Position numbers and translations under genes: made by a program
Part shown: positions 1 through 10,513 of the stretch, piece by piece
How positions within the stretch are numbered: the stretch's first letter is position 1
How the letters are laid out: each line of letters starts with the position of its first letter
Notes under the pieces: model-generated
The model's input: the letters and a program-made list of their open reading frames with translations, nothing else
Told to the model about the DNA's origin: nothing
Databases searched by the model: none
Assembly (NCBI RefSeq): GCF_004187715.1
Contig: NZ_QZWF01000003.1
Coordinates: 768,029 to 832,028, forward strand
Length of the DNA stretch: 64,000 nucleotides
DNA from: Streptomyces sp. F001
Lineage (GTDB): Bacteria; Actinomycetota; Actinomycetes; Streptomycetales; Streptomycetaceae
Direction: 5' to 3'

Positions 1-399
1 CGCCGGTTCCAGCAGGCAGGTCAGCAGGTAGTGGGCGAGGAAGTTGACCTGGAAGGCGATCTCGTTGCCGTCGGCGGTCACCGTGTGGCGTTCGGGGGCG
101 GCCATCGCCGCGTTGTTGACGAGCACGTCCAGAAGCGGGTGCTCGGCGATGACGCGGTCCGCCATGGCCTCGACCTCGTGCAGGTGCGCGAAGTCGGCGG
201 CGAAGGCGCACAGTCGGGCGGCGTCGATGCCCGCGGTGGCGACGAGGCGGTCGGCGGCGGCGTGGGCCTCATCGGCCGTACGTCCGTGCAGCAGCACGGT
301 GACGCCGCGCTCGGCGAGTTGGCGGGCGGTCTCGTAGCCGATGCCGGAGGTGGCGCCGGTGACGAGGACGGTACGGGAGGAAAGGGTGGAGTCGGGCAT
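1..399 (-). CDS. SDR-family oxidoreductase, N-terminal part (runs off the window)
   Basis: Reading the minus strand from ATG at 399 gives 133 residues of a short-chain dehydrogenase/reductase before the window edge. The nucleotide-binding signature TGATSGIG lies at residues 14-21 and the NNAA motif at 95-98, followed by the VNFLAHYLL helix usual in this family. The catalytic Tyr-x-x-x-Lys lies outside the window, so activity and substrate cannot be judged. The family uses NAD(P)(H) to oxidise or reduce alcohols and ketones in the cytosol. Upstream is a 336-bp gap that carries an 11-nt direct-repeat array shared with potassium genes (667-709), so it could belong to the same regulon, although nothing in the protein suggests a potassium role. 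Confidence 0.85.
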   Translation of the reverse strand, partial: MPDSTLSSRTVLVTGATSGIGYETARQLAERGVTVLLHGRTADEAHAAADRLVATAGIDAARLCAFAADFAHLHEVEAMADRVIAEHPLLDVLVNNAAMAAPERHTVTADGNEIAFQVNFLAHYLLTCLLEPA

Positions 400-735
400 G
401 GTCCAATCCGGGGTTGCGGGCACGTGAAGCGGCCCCCGGTCGGGGCGGCGGACGTGCGGGAACAGAAAGGAGGGGAGGGGCGCCGGACGTGACTACGGCG
501 CCCCTCGGATCAGGGAAAGCGCGTCAGCGGGACGCGTGCGTTTCCGGGCAGCGCGGCGCACGACGGGGTCGCCGAGGGGGACTCGGCGGCCGGTCGAAGA
601 GGAGCCAGGCGCTGTTCACGTCATCCATGGAAGCCGTTGCGCAGACCCGGGGCAAGCGCGGTGCCCGTTCTCTGACGCCGCTCTGACGTGCGTATACGTG
701 TCCTTGACGGACCTACCGGGTACGGCGCGCGGGGT
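400..735. other. Gene-free gap between SDR gene and orphan kdpB
   Basis: No frame here looks coding; the ORFs that cross it lie opposite real genes. It holds the 11-nt repeat array at 667-709 and must contain the promoter of the SDR gene. I see nothing else recognisable. Confidence 0.6.
667..709 (-). promoter_or_regulatory. 11-nt direct-repeat array (putative KdpE-type box)
   Basis: Read on the minus strand there are four consecutive units starting with CGT: CGTCAAGGACA (709-699), CGTATACGCAC (698-688), CGTCAGAGCGG (688-678) and CGTCAGAGAAC (677-667). The unit starts are 11, 10 and 11 bp apart. The same unit recurs upstream of kdpF, the KimA-like gene and the orphan kdpB. Tandem 11-nt direct repeats are the usual target of OmpR-family regulators; assignment to KdpE is inference. 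Confidence 0.45.
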
Positions 736-2888
736 TCAGCCGAGGCCGGGCACCATCGAGACGAGCAGGTCGATCAGTTTGATGCCGACGAAGGGCAGGA
801 CCAGGCCGCCCAGGCCGTACAGCAGCAGGTTGCGGCGCAGCAGGTCGTGCGCCGACGCGGGCGTGTAGCGCACGCCGCGCAACGCGAGCGGGATCAGCGC
901 CACGATGATCAGCGCGTTGAAGATGATCGCCGAGGTGATCGCGGAGGTCGGGCTGTGCAGACCCATGATGTTGAGCGCCTCCAGGCCCGGGTAGGCGCCC
1001 GCGAACATCGCTGGGATGATGGCGAAGTACTTGGCCACGTCGTTGGTGATGGAGAAGGTCGTCAACGCGCCGCGTGTGATCAGCAGCTGCTTCCCGATCT
1101 CGACGATCTCGATGAGCTTCGTCGGATTGGAGTCCAGATCCACCATGTTGCCGGCCTCCTTGGCGGCCGACGTCCCCGTGTTCATCGCCACGCCGACGTC
1201 CGCCTGCGCGAGCGCCGGGGCGTCGTTCGTACCGTCCCCGGTCATCGCGACCAGCTTGCCGCCCGCCTGCTCACGCTGGATCAGCGCGAGCTTGTCCTCC
1301 GGTGTCGCCTCGGCCAAGTAGTCGTCCACGCCTGCCTCTTGGGCGATGGCCTTGGCGGTCAGCGGGTTGTCGCCGGTGATCATCACCGTGCGGATGCCCA
1401 TGCGGCGCAGTTCCGCGAAGCGTTCGCGGATGCCGTCCTTGACCACGTCCTTGAGGTGGATCAGGCCCAGCACCCGGGGGCCGTTCCAGTCGTGTACGGC
1501 CACCAGCAGCGGGGTGCCGCCCGAGGCGGCCACCGCGTCGGCGAAGTACCGTGCCTCGGACGGGACTTGGCCGCCGTACATCGCCACCCACTCGATCACC
1601 TGCTGGGCGGCGCCCTTGCGGATGGCGCACACGGCGCCGCCCGCCCAGCGCAGGTCGACGCCGCTCATCCGGGTCTGGGCGCTGAAGGAGACCCAGCGCG
1701 CGTTGGCCAGCTCGCCCTCAGCAGGGGCCCGCAGCCCGTACCGCTCCTTGGCCAGTACGACGACCGAGCGGCCCTCCGGCGTCTCGTCGGCCAGCGAGGA
1801 CAGCTGCGCGACATCCGCGAGCTGCCGTTCGTCGATGCCGGGCAGCGGCACGAAGGCGGTGGCCTCGCGGTTGCCGAGCGTGATGGTGCCGGTCTTGTCC
1901 AGCAGCAGGGTGTTCACGTCGCCCGCCGCCTCGACGGCCCGGCCGGACATGGCCAGCACGTTGCGCTGCACCAGCCGGTCCATGCCCGCGATGCCGATCG
2001 CCGACAGCAGCGCCCCGATCGTGGTGGGGATCAGCGTGACGAGGAGCGCGACGAGCACGGTCGTCGACTGGGCCGCGTCCGCGTAGTCGGCCATCGGCTG
2101 GAGCGTGATCACGACCAGGACGAAGACGATCGTGAGCGCGGCCAGCAGGATGTTCAGGGCGATCTCATTCGGGGTCTTCTGCCGCGTGGCGCCCTCGACC
2201 AGGGCGATCATCCGGTCCAGGAAGCTGTGCCCGGGGCGGGCGCTCACGCGCACCACGATCCGGTCGGACAGCACCGTCGTACCGCCGGTGACCCCGCTGC
2301 GGTCGCCGCCCGCCTCCCGGATGACCGGCGCCGACTCGCCCGTGACGGCCGACTCGTCGACGGCCGCGACGCCGTCGATGACGTCCCCGTCCGCCGGGAT
2401 CATCTCGCCCGCCTCGACCAATACGACGTCGAGCGGCTTGAGGTCGGTCGCGGCGACGGCCTCGCTGCGGGCGGTGCGCAGGTCGGTACCCCAGCGCCAG
2501 TCGAGCAGGCGCAGCGCCACCGTGTCCGTACGCGCCCTGCGCAGCGACTCGGCCTGCGCCTTGCCCCGGCCCTCGGCGACGGCCTCGGCGAGATTGGCGA
2601 AGATCACCGTCAGCCACAGCCAGACGCTGATGACCCAGGTGAACACGGCGGGGTGCAACAGCGCCGAGAGCGTGGTCAGGACGGCTCCGACCGACACCAC
2701 GAACAGCACCGGGTTCCTGACCAAGGCGCGCGGGTGCAGCTTGCGCAGCGCGTCGGGGAAGGACCGGGCGAGCTGGGCCGGTTCGAACAGCCCGCTCGAC
2801 GCCCGGCGCTTCGCTCCTCCCTTCGGTCCCGGCCGGGAGGGCGCTGGGGAGGGGACGGCGGAGCCTGCTGGGGGGCGGCGTAAGACAT
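736..2888 (-). CDS. kdpB: Orphan second KdpB-like P-type ATPase subunit (probable frameshift near the start)
   Basis: This is a nearly full-length paralogue of the KdpB at 8367-10508. It keeps the TGES actuator loop, the DKTGT phosphorylation motif (around 1885-1905) and GDGTNDAPAL in the hinge, so the catalytic core looks intact. KdpB hydrolyses ATP to drive K+ uptake through KdpA, but no kdpA, kdpC or kdpF accompanies this copy. The best start is ATG at 2888, which has a GAAGGA ribosome site a few bases upstream, but it is in a different frame from the body. The body frame is open further upstream without a good start. One missing base between about 2790 and 2880 would join the two, so the N-terminus is uncertain. 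It lies downstream of a KimA-like K+ importer on the same strand. Confidence 0.8.
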
Positions 2889-3501
2889 GGGTCCTTCGGG
2901 CTCGACGGGGACCGGCGCCGCGCACCGGGGCACGCCGACGACCGGTCGGACTGACGGGGGAGCGGCGGGGCCGTGCGGTGCCGGGGCCCCGGCACCGCAC
3001 GGGCGCGCGGACGCCTGGCATGGGACGACGGGAACGCCGCGCGCTCGGCCGCCCTGAGGCGTGTTGGAAGGTGCTTCTCTCAGGAGAGCCGTCACGCGAC
3101 TGACGTCCGCGGCCTCCGGCGGCCCGCACCGAATGTATCCCCGCCCTCTGCGCCGACAGCCCTGCTCGGCACGGAATTTGCGCCCCTCTAACGGGCCGGC
3201 CTGCGCAGCGGTCAAGGTCGTGTCAAAGAGACCTGAGGGAGCGTCAACAGGCCGTCAGCGCCCAGGTGGTAGGCGCCGGCAGAACGCATACGGAATCCTG
3301 ACGCGAAACCCGGCCGATCGAGGTACCGGGCCGTCTCGACCCGCAGCGGCGACCCTCTCCTCGTACGACAGCGAGCAGCCGCGGCGGAGAAGACGATCGA
3401 GGCGTACGCCGTCTACCAGCGCGACGACCGGACGATCCGCGCGGGCATGTCCAACGCGCACTTCGGCGCGTACATGGACGCCCTCGACAAACTGATCGCC
3501 A
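2889..3501. other. Long intergenic region upstream of orphan kdpB
   Basis: This 613-bp stretch separates the orphan kdpB from the KimA-like gene. It contains the four-unit 11-nt repeat array at 3210-3263 and, on the plus strand, a fragment of what looks like a decayed gene (3310-3530). No complete gene is visible. Confidence 0.55.
3210..3263 (+). promoter_or_regulatory. Four-unit 11-nt direct-repeat array (putative KdpE-type box)
   Basis: Units GGTCAAGGTCG (3210), TGTCAAAGAGA (3221), CGTCAACAGGC (3242) and CGTCAGCGCCC (3253) form two adjacent pairs separated by a 10-bp spacer. The unit starts are 11, 21 and 11 bp apart, exactly the geometry seen upstream of kdpF at 6408-6461. The array lies about 320 bp upstream of the orphan kdpB start. 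Confidence 0.5.
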
Positions 3502-3530
3502 TCAACCGCGGCCAGGCTGCTTGGCCACGG
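3310..3530 (+). pseudogene. Possible fragment of a lost gene
   Basis: One plus-strand frame reads as a plausible alpha-helical protein segment without a start: ...EKTIEAYAVYQRDDRTIRAG (about 3395-3450), then SNAHFGAYMDALDKLIAINR (about 3450-3510). It then runs into the 3' end of the KimA-like gene on the other strand. The composition differs from the arginine-rich reading seen in shadow frames. It faintly resembles the periplasmic four-helix region of chemoreceptors or sensor kinases, but I cannot identify it. It may be the 3' remnant of a deleted gene or chance. Confidence 0.3.
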
Positions 3531-5529
3531 TCGGGGGCTCCCCGCGGCGAACGGATCCAGGGGCGCGGGCGGCCGGATGGTCGGCGCGGGCGGAGGAGGT
3601 GAGCTGCCAGGGGACGCTGGTGACCATCACCCCGGGGGTGAAGAGCAGGCGGCTCTTGAGCCAGAGGGCGGACTGGTTGTGCAGCAGGTTCTCCCACCAG
3701 TGGCCGACGACGTACTCGGGGATGAAGACGGCCACGATGTCGCGGGGGCTCTCGCGGCGGATGGAGCGTACGTACTCCACGACCGGACGGGTCACCTCGC
3801 GGTACGGCGAGTCGACGATCTTCAGCGGGACCTCGATGCCGTAGTCCTCCCAGCGCTCGCGCAGTGCCGCCGCCTCCTCGCGGTCGACCGAGACTGTCAG
3901 CGCTTCCAGGTGGGTGGGGCGGAAGGCGCGGGCGTAGGACAGGGCGCGCAGCGTCGGCTTGTGGATGGTGGAGACCAGGACGATCGCGAACACCCGGCTG
4001 GACAGGGCGAGTTCACTTCGGGGATCGGTCACCGCCAGTTCGGCCGCGGTGGCGTCGTAGTGCCGGCGGATACCGCGCATCATCAGCCACAGCACGAGCG
4101 CGGCGAGCACCGCCAGCCAGGCGCCCTGGGTGAACTTGGTGGCCAGCACGATCAGCAGGACCAGACCGGTGACCACGGCGCCGGTGCCGTTGATGATCCG
4201 GGTGAGCTTGTGGTGGCGGCGGGTCTGCGGGTCGGTCTCGGTGCGCAGTTCGCGGTTCCAGTGCCGGACCATGCCGAGCTGGGAGAGCGTGAAGGAGGTG
4301 AACACGCCCAGGATGTAGAGGTGGATGAGGTTGGTGACGTTGGCCTGGTAGCCCCACAGCAGCAGTCCGGCGACGATCGCCAGGGCCAGGATGCCGTTGG
4401 AGAAGGCGAGCCGGTCGCCGCGGTTGTGCAGCTGGCGGGGTAGGTAGCGGTCGCGGGCGAGGATCGAGCCGAGCAGCGGGAATCCGTTGAAGGCGGTGTT
4501 CGCGGCCAGGATGAGGATGAGCGCGGTGGCGGCCTGGATGTAGTAGAAGCCGATCGAGTGCTCGCCGCCGAAGACCGCGGCCGCGATCTGGGCGATCACC
4601 GTGCGCTGGGTGTAGGTGTCGCAGCTGCCGTCCAGGCCGGTCAGTCGGCAGGCGTCCTCGGCGATGTGGACCTTGGAGACGATGGCGAGCGTGGTGACGC
4701 CGGCGAACATGGTGATCGAGATGGCGCCCATGACGGCCATGGTGGTGGCGGCGTTCTTCGGCTTGGGCTTGCGGAAGGCGGGCACGCCGTTGGAGATGGC
4801 CTCGACACCCGTAAGCGCCGTGCAGCCCTGGGAGAAGGCGCGCAGGGTGAGCATTACCAGGGCCAGGCCGGTCAAGTGCGCCTCGTGGGGCTCGGCGGCG
4901 ATGCCGTACTTCGCCGACTCGGCGACCGGCGCGTCCCCGACCAGGTAGCGGAAGAGACCGGTGGCGATCATGATCAGGACGCCGCCGATGAACAGGTACG
5001 TCGGTGTGGCGAAGGCCCGCCCCGACTCGCGTACGCCGCGCAGGTTCATGGCGGTCAGCAGGGCGACGAAGCCGAGTGCCATGGGCACGCGGTAGTCGGC
5101 CAGTTCGGGGACGGCGGAGATGATGTTGTCGACGCCGGAGGCGACCGAGACGGCGACCGTCATGACGTAGTCGACGAGGAGGGAGGCGGCCACCACCAGT
5201 CCGGACGACGGGCCGAGGTTGGTGGAGACAACCTCGTAGGAGCCGCCGCCGCTCGGATACGCCTGCACCACCTGCCGGTAGGAGAGGACGACGACCGCCA
5301 GCAGCACCACCACCGCCGCCGCGATCCACGGGGTGAAGTGGAGGTAGGCCAGCCCGCCGACCGTGAGGACGAGCAGGATCTCCTGGGTCGCGTACGCCAC
5401 CGACGACAGCGGGTCGGAGGCGAAGATCGGCAAAGCGAGGCGCTTGGGCAGCAGCGTCTCGTGCAATTCCTCGCTGCGCATCGCCCGGCCGATCACCAGC
5501 CGCTTCAGAATCCCCGTCACGTTGAACAC
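3502..5529 (-). CDS. KimA-like APC-superfamily potassium importer
   Basis: A 675-residue membrane permease starting at GTG 5529. The N-terminal stretch LPIFASDPLSSVAYATQE matches the signature of the KimA (YdaO) family of proton-coupled high-affinity K+ importers, which have about 12 membrane helices and a cytoplasmic C-terminal domain. Here the membrane part covers roughly residues 35-470 and a soluble domain follows to the end. The length is slightly above that of Bacillus KimA (about 607). Annotation pipelines often call this family 'amino acid permease'. The position beside two kdpB genes supports potassium. An 11-nt repeat pair lies about 58 bp upstream. I see no ydaO-type c-di-AMP riboswitch in the 129-bp leader. 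Confidence 0.8.
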   Translation of the reverse strand: MFNVTGILKRLVIGRAMRSEELHETLLPKRLALPIFASDPLSSVAYATQEILLVLTVGGLAYLHFTPWIAAAVVVLLAVVVLSYRQVVQAYPSGGGSYEVVSTNLGPSSGLVVAASLLVDYVMTVAVSVASGVDNIISAVPELADYRVPMALGFVALLTAMNLRGVRESGRAFATPTYLFIGGVLIMIATGLFRYLVGDAPVAESAKYGIAAEPHEAHLTGLALVMLTLRAFSQGCTALTGVEAISNGVPAFRKPKPKNAATTMAVMGAISITMFAGVTTLAIVSKVHIAEDACRLTGLDGSCDTYTQRTVIAQIAAAVFGGEHSIGFYYIQAATALILILAANTAFNGFPLLGSILARDRYLPRQLHNRGDRLAFSNGILALAIVAGLLLWGYQANVTNLIHLYILGVFTSFTLSQLGMVRHWNRELRTETDPQTRRHHKLTRIINGTGAVVTGLVLLIVLATKFTQGAWLAVLAALVLWLMMRGIRRHYDATAAELAVTDPRSELALSSRVFAIVLVSTIHKPTLRALSYARAFRPTHLEALTVSVDREEAAALRERWEDYGIEVPLKIVDSPYREVTRPVVEYVRSIRRESPRDIVAVFIPEYVVGHWWENLLHNQSALWLKSRLLFTPGVMVTSVPWQLTSSARADHPAARAPGSVRRGEPPTVAKQPGRG

Positions 5530-5586
5530 GTGCGCGAGGGTAGGCCGGGAGGGGCGCGGTGAGGGGTGGCCGGTCCGCCGATCGGG

Positions 5587-5628
5587 CGTTAAGGAGCCGT
5601 TAGGATTTCGCGAGCTGCGTACAAACGG
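5587..5628 (+). promoter_or_regulatory. 11-nt direct-repeat pair upstream of the KimA-like gene
   Basis: CGTTAAGGAGC (5587-5597) is directly followed by CGTTAGGATTT (5598-5608), with a weaker third unit CGTACAAACGG at 5618. The first unit nearly equals CGTTAAGGACG upstream of kdpF. The site lies between the divergent PH-like gene's end and the KimA-like start at 5529, in the place expected for a promoter-proximal operator. Confidence 0.5.
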
Positions 5629-5658
5629 AGCAAAAAGGATCGGAGAGCGGGCGCCGGT

Positions 5659-6243
5659 CTAGTCCTCCATGCCGGAGACCTTGAAGACCGCCAGGGCGGT
5701 CTCGCGGTCGACACGTGCGGACAAGTGGTCCAGTGCTGCCCGGCCCTCGTGCATGGAGCCGTTGGTCTGCGCGACACGGGCATCGGTGTCGAGGCGGAGC
5801 CAGAGCGACGGGTTGGCGATCAGAATGCGTGGATCGAGCTGGACCCGGCCGCCCCAGGCGTCTCGCAGGACCAGGCTTTGGCCCACACTTCCCGTCGTGC
5901 GCACCGAGACCAGGCGGTCCGTGCGCACCCGGTGGCTGCGCCATGGTCCCCGTACCGTCAGCCAGCCCTCTCCCGCCGTGACCCGTGGCGGGAACAGGAC
6001 AAGGAAGAGCAGCAGCGCGAGCCCGCTCCACAGTGCGGCTCGGGCGGGAGTGAGTGTCCCGGCCGCCGCGTCCACCAGCAGAAGCAGGGCGAGGAGCGCT
6101 CCGGCACACCTGACCGCACTGCGCAGCTCGCCCGCCCAGTGTCGGTCGTGCAGCGAGCCTCGGGCCGACAGCGAGGGTGGTCCGGGCAGGCCCTTGATGC
6201 CGCCGGATCCCTGCTCGTCGGTACCGTCGGTACGGCGTCCCAT
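5659..6243 (-). CDS. PH-like-domain small membrane protein, hypothetical
   Basis: A 194-residue protein with an Arg/Gly-rich N-terminus, two adjacent hydrophobic segments (about residues 45-62 and 70-86) and a soluble C-terminal part that begins GWLTVRGPWRSHRVRTDRLV. This layout is typical of actinobacterial bacterial-PH (bPH2-like) membrane proteins, in which a pleckstrin-like fold follows two membrane helices. No catalytic motif is visible and the function is unknown. It sits between the KimA-like gene and the divergent kdp operon, and an 11-nt repeat array of the kdp type lies just upstream (6279-6322), so it may be co-regulated with potassium uptake. Confidence 0.6.
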   Translation of the reverse strand: MGRRTDGTDEQGSGGIKGLPGPPSLSARGSLHDRHWAGELRSAVRCAGALLALLLLVDAAAGTLTPARAALWSGLALLLFLVLFPPRVTAGEGWLTVRGPWRSHRVRTDRLVSVRTTGSVGQSLVLRDAWGGRVQLDPRILIANPSLWLRLDTDARVAQTNGSMHEGRAALDHLSARVDRETALAVFKVSGMED

Positions 6244-6278
6244 AGGCCGACCGTAAGCCTGTGAGGACGGCCGATCGC

Positions 6279-6322
6279 GGTTCTTGATGCGACGCTGACG
6301 CGCCGGCGATCCGTCCTTGACG
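6279..6322 (-). promoter_or_regulatory. 11-nt repeat array upstream of the PH-like gene
   Basis: On the minus strand the units are CGTCAAGGACG (6322-6312), then after 11 bp CGTCAGCGTCG (6300-6290) and CATCAAGAACC (6289-6279). The first matches the kdpF-proximal consensus at every position. The region between 6244 and 6532 therefore carries two arrays, one reading toward each divergent gene. Confidence 0.5.
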
Positions 6323-6407
6323 CCCCTGGATCGCAGGGCGGGGTTCCTCCTGTCGCGGGCGTCATCCGGGCGGCGCTGCGGTGCTGCGGCCGGCCGTCGG
6401 TGATGGT

Positions 6408-6461
6408 CGTATGAGGTGCGTCAAAGACGGACAGGCAGCCGTATGGGTTCCGTTAAGGACG
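6408..6461 (+). promoter_or_regulatory. Double tandem 11-nt repeat upstream of kdpF operon (putative KdpE operator)
   Basis: Two near-identical 22-bp blocks 32 bp apart. Block one is CGTATGAGGTG (6408) plus CGTCAAAGACG (6419); block two is CGTATGGGTTC (6440) plus CGTTAAGGACG (6451), with a 10-bp spacer between the blocks. This is the most regular copy of the element and lies about 72 bp before the first gene of the kdp operon, with kdpE encoded in the same locus. Binding by KdpE is inference. Confidence 0.6.
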
Positions 6462-6532
6462 GCCGAATCCGGCCACCGAGCCGGTTCTCTGTACGGGTCC
6501 GTTCTTACCCGAACCTCACCCAGGAGCTTGCG

Positions 6533-6616
6533 ATGGCCGACGTGGCCTTCGTCATCGGCACGATCGCGGTGTTCGCGCTCGTGGCTCTCATCGCCAAGGG
6601 GGTGGCGAAGCTGTGA
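6533..6616 (+). CDS. 27-residue membrane peptide, first gene of the kdp operon
   Basis: An ATG preceded by CAGGAG opens a 27-residue frame that is almost entirely one membrane helix (DVAFVIGTIAVFALVALIAKG) with a C-terminal KL. Its stop overlaps the GTG of kdpF in a GTGA, so translation is probably coupled. It is not KdpF itself, which follows directly. Position, coupling and composition suggest a second small accessory subunit or stabiliser of the Kdp complex, but no function is known to me. Confidence 0.65.
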   Translation: MADVAFVIGTIAVFALVALIAKGVAKL

Positions 6617-6702
6617 CCGTCGAGAACGTAGTCGGCCTGGTCGTGGCCGTTGCCCTGCTCGGTTACCTCGTCCTCGCCCTGATCTTCCCGGAGAGGTTCT
6701 GA
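6613..6702 (+). CDS. kdpF: KdpF, small subunit of the potassium-transporting ATPase
   Basis: A 29-residue single-helix protein from GTG 6613 ending in ALIFPERF. This fits the KdpF pattern: one membrane helix with the LLGYLVLAL core and a short polar tail ending in Phe. KdpF is a small subunit associated with the membrane complex and is thought to stabilise KdpABC. The start overlaps the previous stop and kdpA begins 4 bp after the stop, so the operon is tightly packed. Confidence 0.85.
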   Translation: MTVENVVGLVVAVALLGYLVLALIFPERF

Positions 6703-6705
6703 GAC

Positions 6706-8366
6706 GTGGGCCCCGTACTTGCTGACGTGCTCCTGGTGACCGCGCTGATCGGCGCGCTCGCTCTGGTGCACCGTCCCCTCGGCGACTACATGGCCGCCGT
6801 CTACTCCTCCAAGAAGCACCTGCGCGTCGAGAAGTGGATCTACCGCGCGGTGGGCGCCAACCCGGACGCCGAGATGCGCTGGCCCGCCTACCTGCGCGGT
6901 GTACTGGTCTTCTCGGCGGTCGGCGTGCTGTTCCTGTACCTGCTCCAGCGGGTGCAGGACAAGCTGCCGCTGTCCCTCGGCTTCAAGCCGATCACCCCGG
7001 ACCAGGCGTTCAACACGGCTGTGTCGTTCGTGTCGAACACCAACTGGCAGTCGTACTCGGGTGAGGCGGCCATGAGCCACGTCACCCAGACCGCCGGCCT
7101 CGCGGTGCAGAACTTCGTCTCCGCGGCCGTAGGCATCGCCGTGGCCGTGGCGCTCGTACGCGGCTTCGCCCGCTCCCGCACCGGGGACCTGGGCAACTTC
7201 TGGGCAGACCTTGTGCGCGGCATCGTCCGCATCCTGCTGCCGATCTCCGTGGTCGCGGCGGTGCTGCTGATCGCGGCCGGTGCCATCCAGAACTTCGGCG
7301 ACATCCACACCATCACCACGCTGACCGGCGACAAGCAGGCCATCAGCCCCGGTGCGGTCGCGTCCCAGGAGGCCATCAAGGACCTGGGCACCAACGGCGG
7401 CGGCTTCTTCAACGCCAACAGCTCGCACCCGTTCGAGAACCCGGGCGGCTTCACCAACCTGCTGGAGATCTTCCTGCTCCTGGTGATCCCGTTCGCGCTG
7501 CCGCGCACCTTCGGCAAGATGGTCGGCAACGTCCGTCAGGGCTACGCCATTCTCGCCGCCATGGGCGTCATCTGGTTCCTCGGCGTGGTCACGGTGACCT
7601 GGATCGAGTACGCCCACCCGGGCACCGCCTCGCAGCTCGCCGGCGGCGCGATGGAGGGCAAGGAGCAGCGCTTCGGCGAGGGCCCGTCCTCCCTGTTCGC
7701 GGTCTCCACGACGATGACCTCGACCGGGTCGGTCAACTCCTTCCACGACTCCTTCAGCGGTCTGTCCGGAGGTGTCCTGCTGCTGGGCATGATGCTCGGC
7801 GAGATCGCCCCCGGCGGCACCGGCTCCGGCCTCTACGGCATGCTGATCATGGCGATCATCGCGGTGTTCATCGCCGGTCTGATGGTCGGCCGTACGCCCG
7901 AGTACCTGGGCAAGAAGATCGGCACCCGCGAGATCAAGCTGGCCGCCTGCTACATCCTCATCACCCCGGCACTGGTGCTGATCGGCACCGCGCTGGCGAT
8001 GGCGCTGGGCAAGGGCGAGTCGTCGATGACGAACGTCGGCGCGCACGGCTTCTCCGAGGTCCTGTACGCCTACACCTCGGCGTCGAACAACAACGGCTCC
8101 GCCTTCGCCGGGTTCGCAGCGAACACCGAGTACCACAACACGATGCTGGGCCTGTGCATGGCGCTGGGCCGCTTCCTGCCCATGGTGTTCGTGCTGGCTC
8201 TCGCGGGCTCGCTCGCCGAGCAGAAGCCCATCCCGGAGACGGCAGGCACCCTGCGCACCGAGAAGCCGCTGTTCACCGGCCTGCTGGTCGGCGCAATCCT
8301 GATCATCACCGGTCTGACGTTCTTCCCGGCCCTGGCGCTGGGTCCGCTGGCCGAGGGGCTGGCGGC

Positions 8367-8370
<4 letters not shown>
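6706..8370 (+). CDS. kdpA: KdpA, potassium-binding channel-like subunit
   Basis: A 554-residue membrane protein, the normal KdpA length, starting at GTG 6706. KdpA forms the selectivity filter of the high-affinity K+ pump KdpFABC in the cytoplasmic membrane. The four degenerate filter segments of this K+-channel-like fold are visible: SNTNWQSYSG near residue 110, GTNGGGFFNANS near 228, TTMTSTGSVN near 340 and NNNGSAFAG near 463. The stop overlaps the first ATG of kdpB in an ATGA. Confidence 0.97.
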
Positions 8371-10508
<2,138 letters not shown>

Positions 10509-10513
10509 AGGAC

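Noticed and set aside
688..2883. 731-residue plus-strand ORF opposite the orphan kdpB
   Set aside because: Arg/Asp/Gln-rich shadow of the real gene with no domain; caused by high GC at third positions.
5530..5658. c-di-AMP (ydaO) riboswitch in the leader of the KimA-like gene
   Set aside because: The leader is short and I could not find the conserved riboswitch segments.
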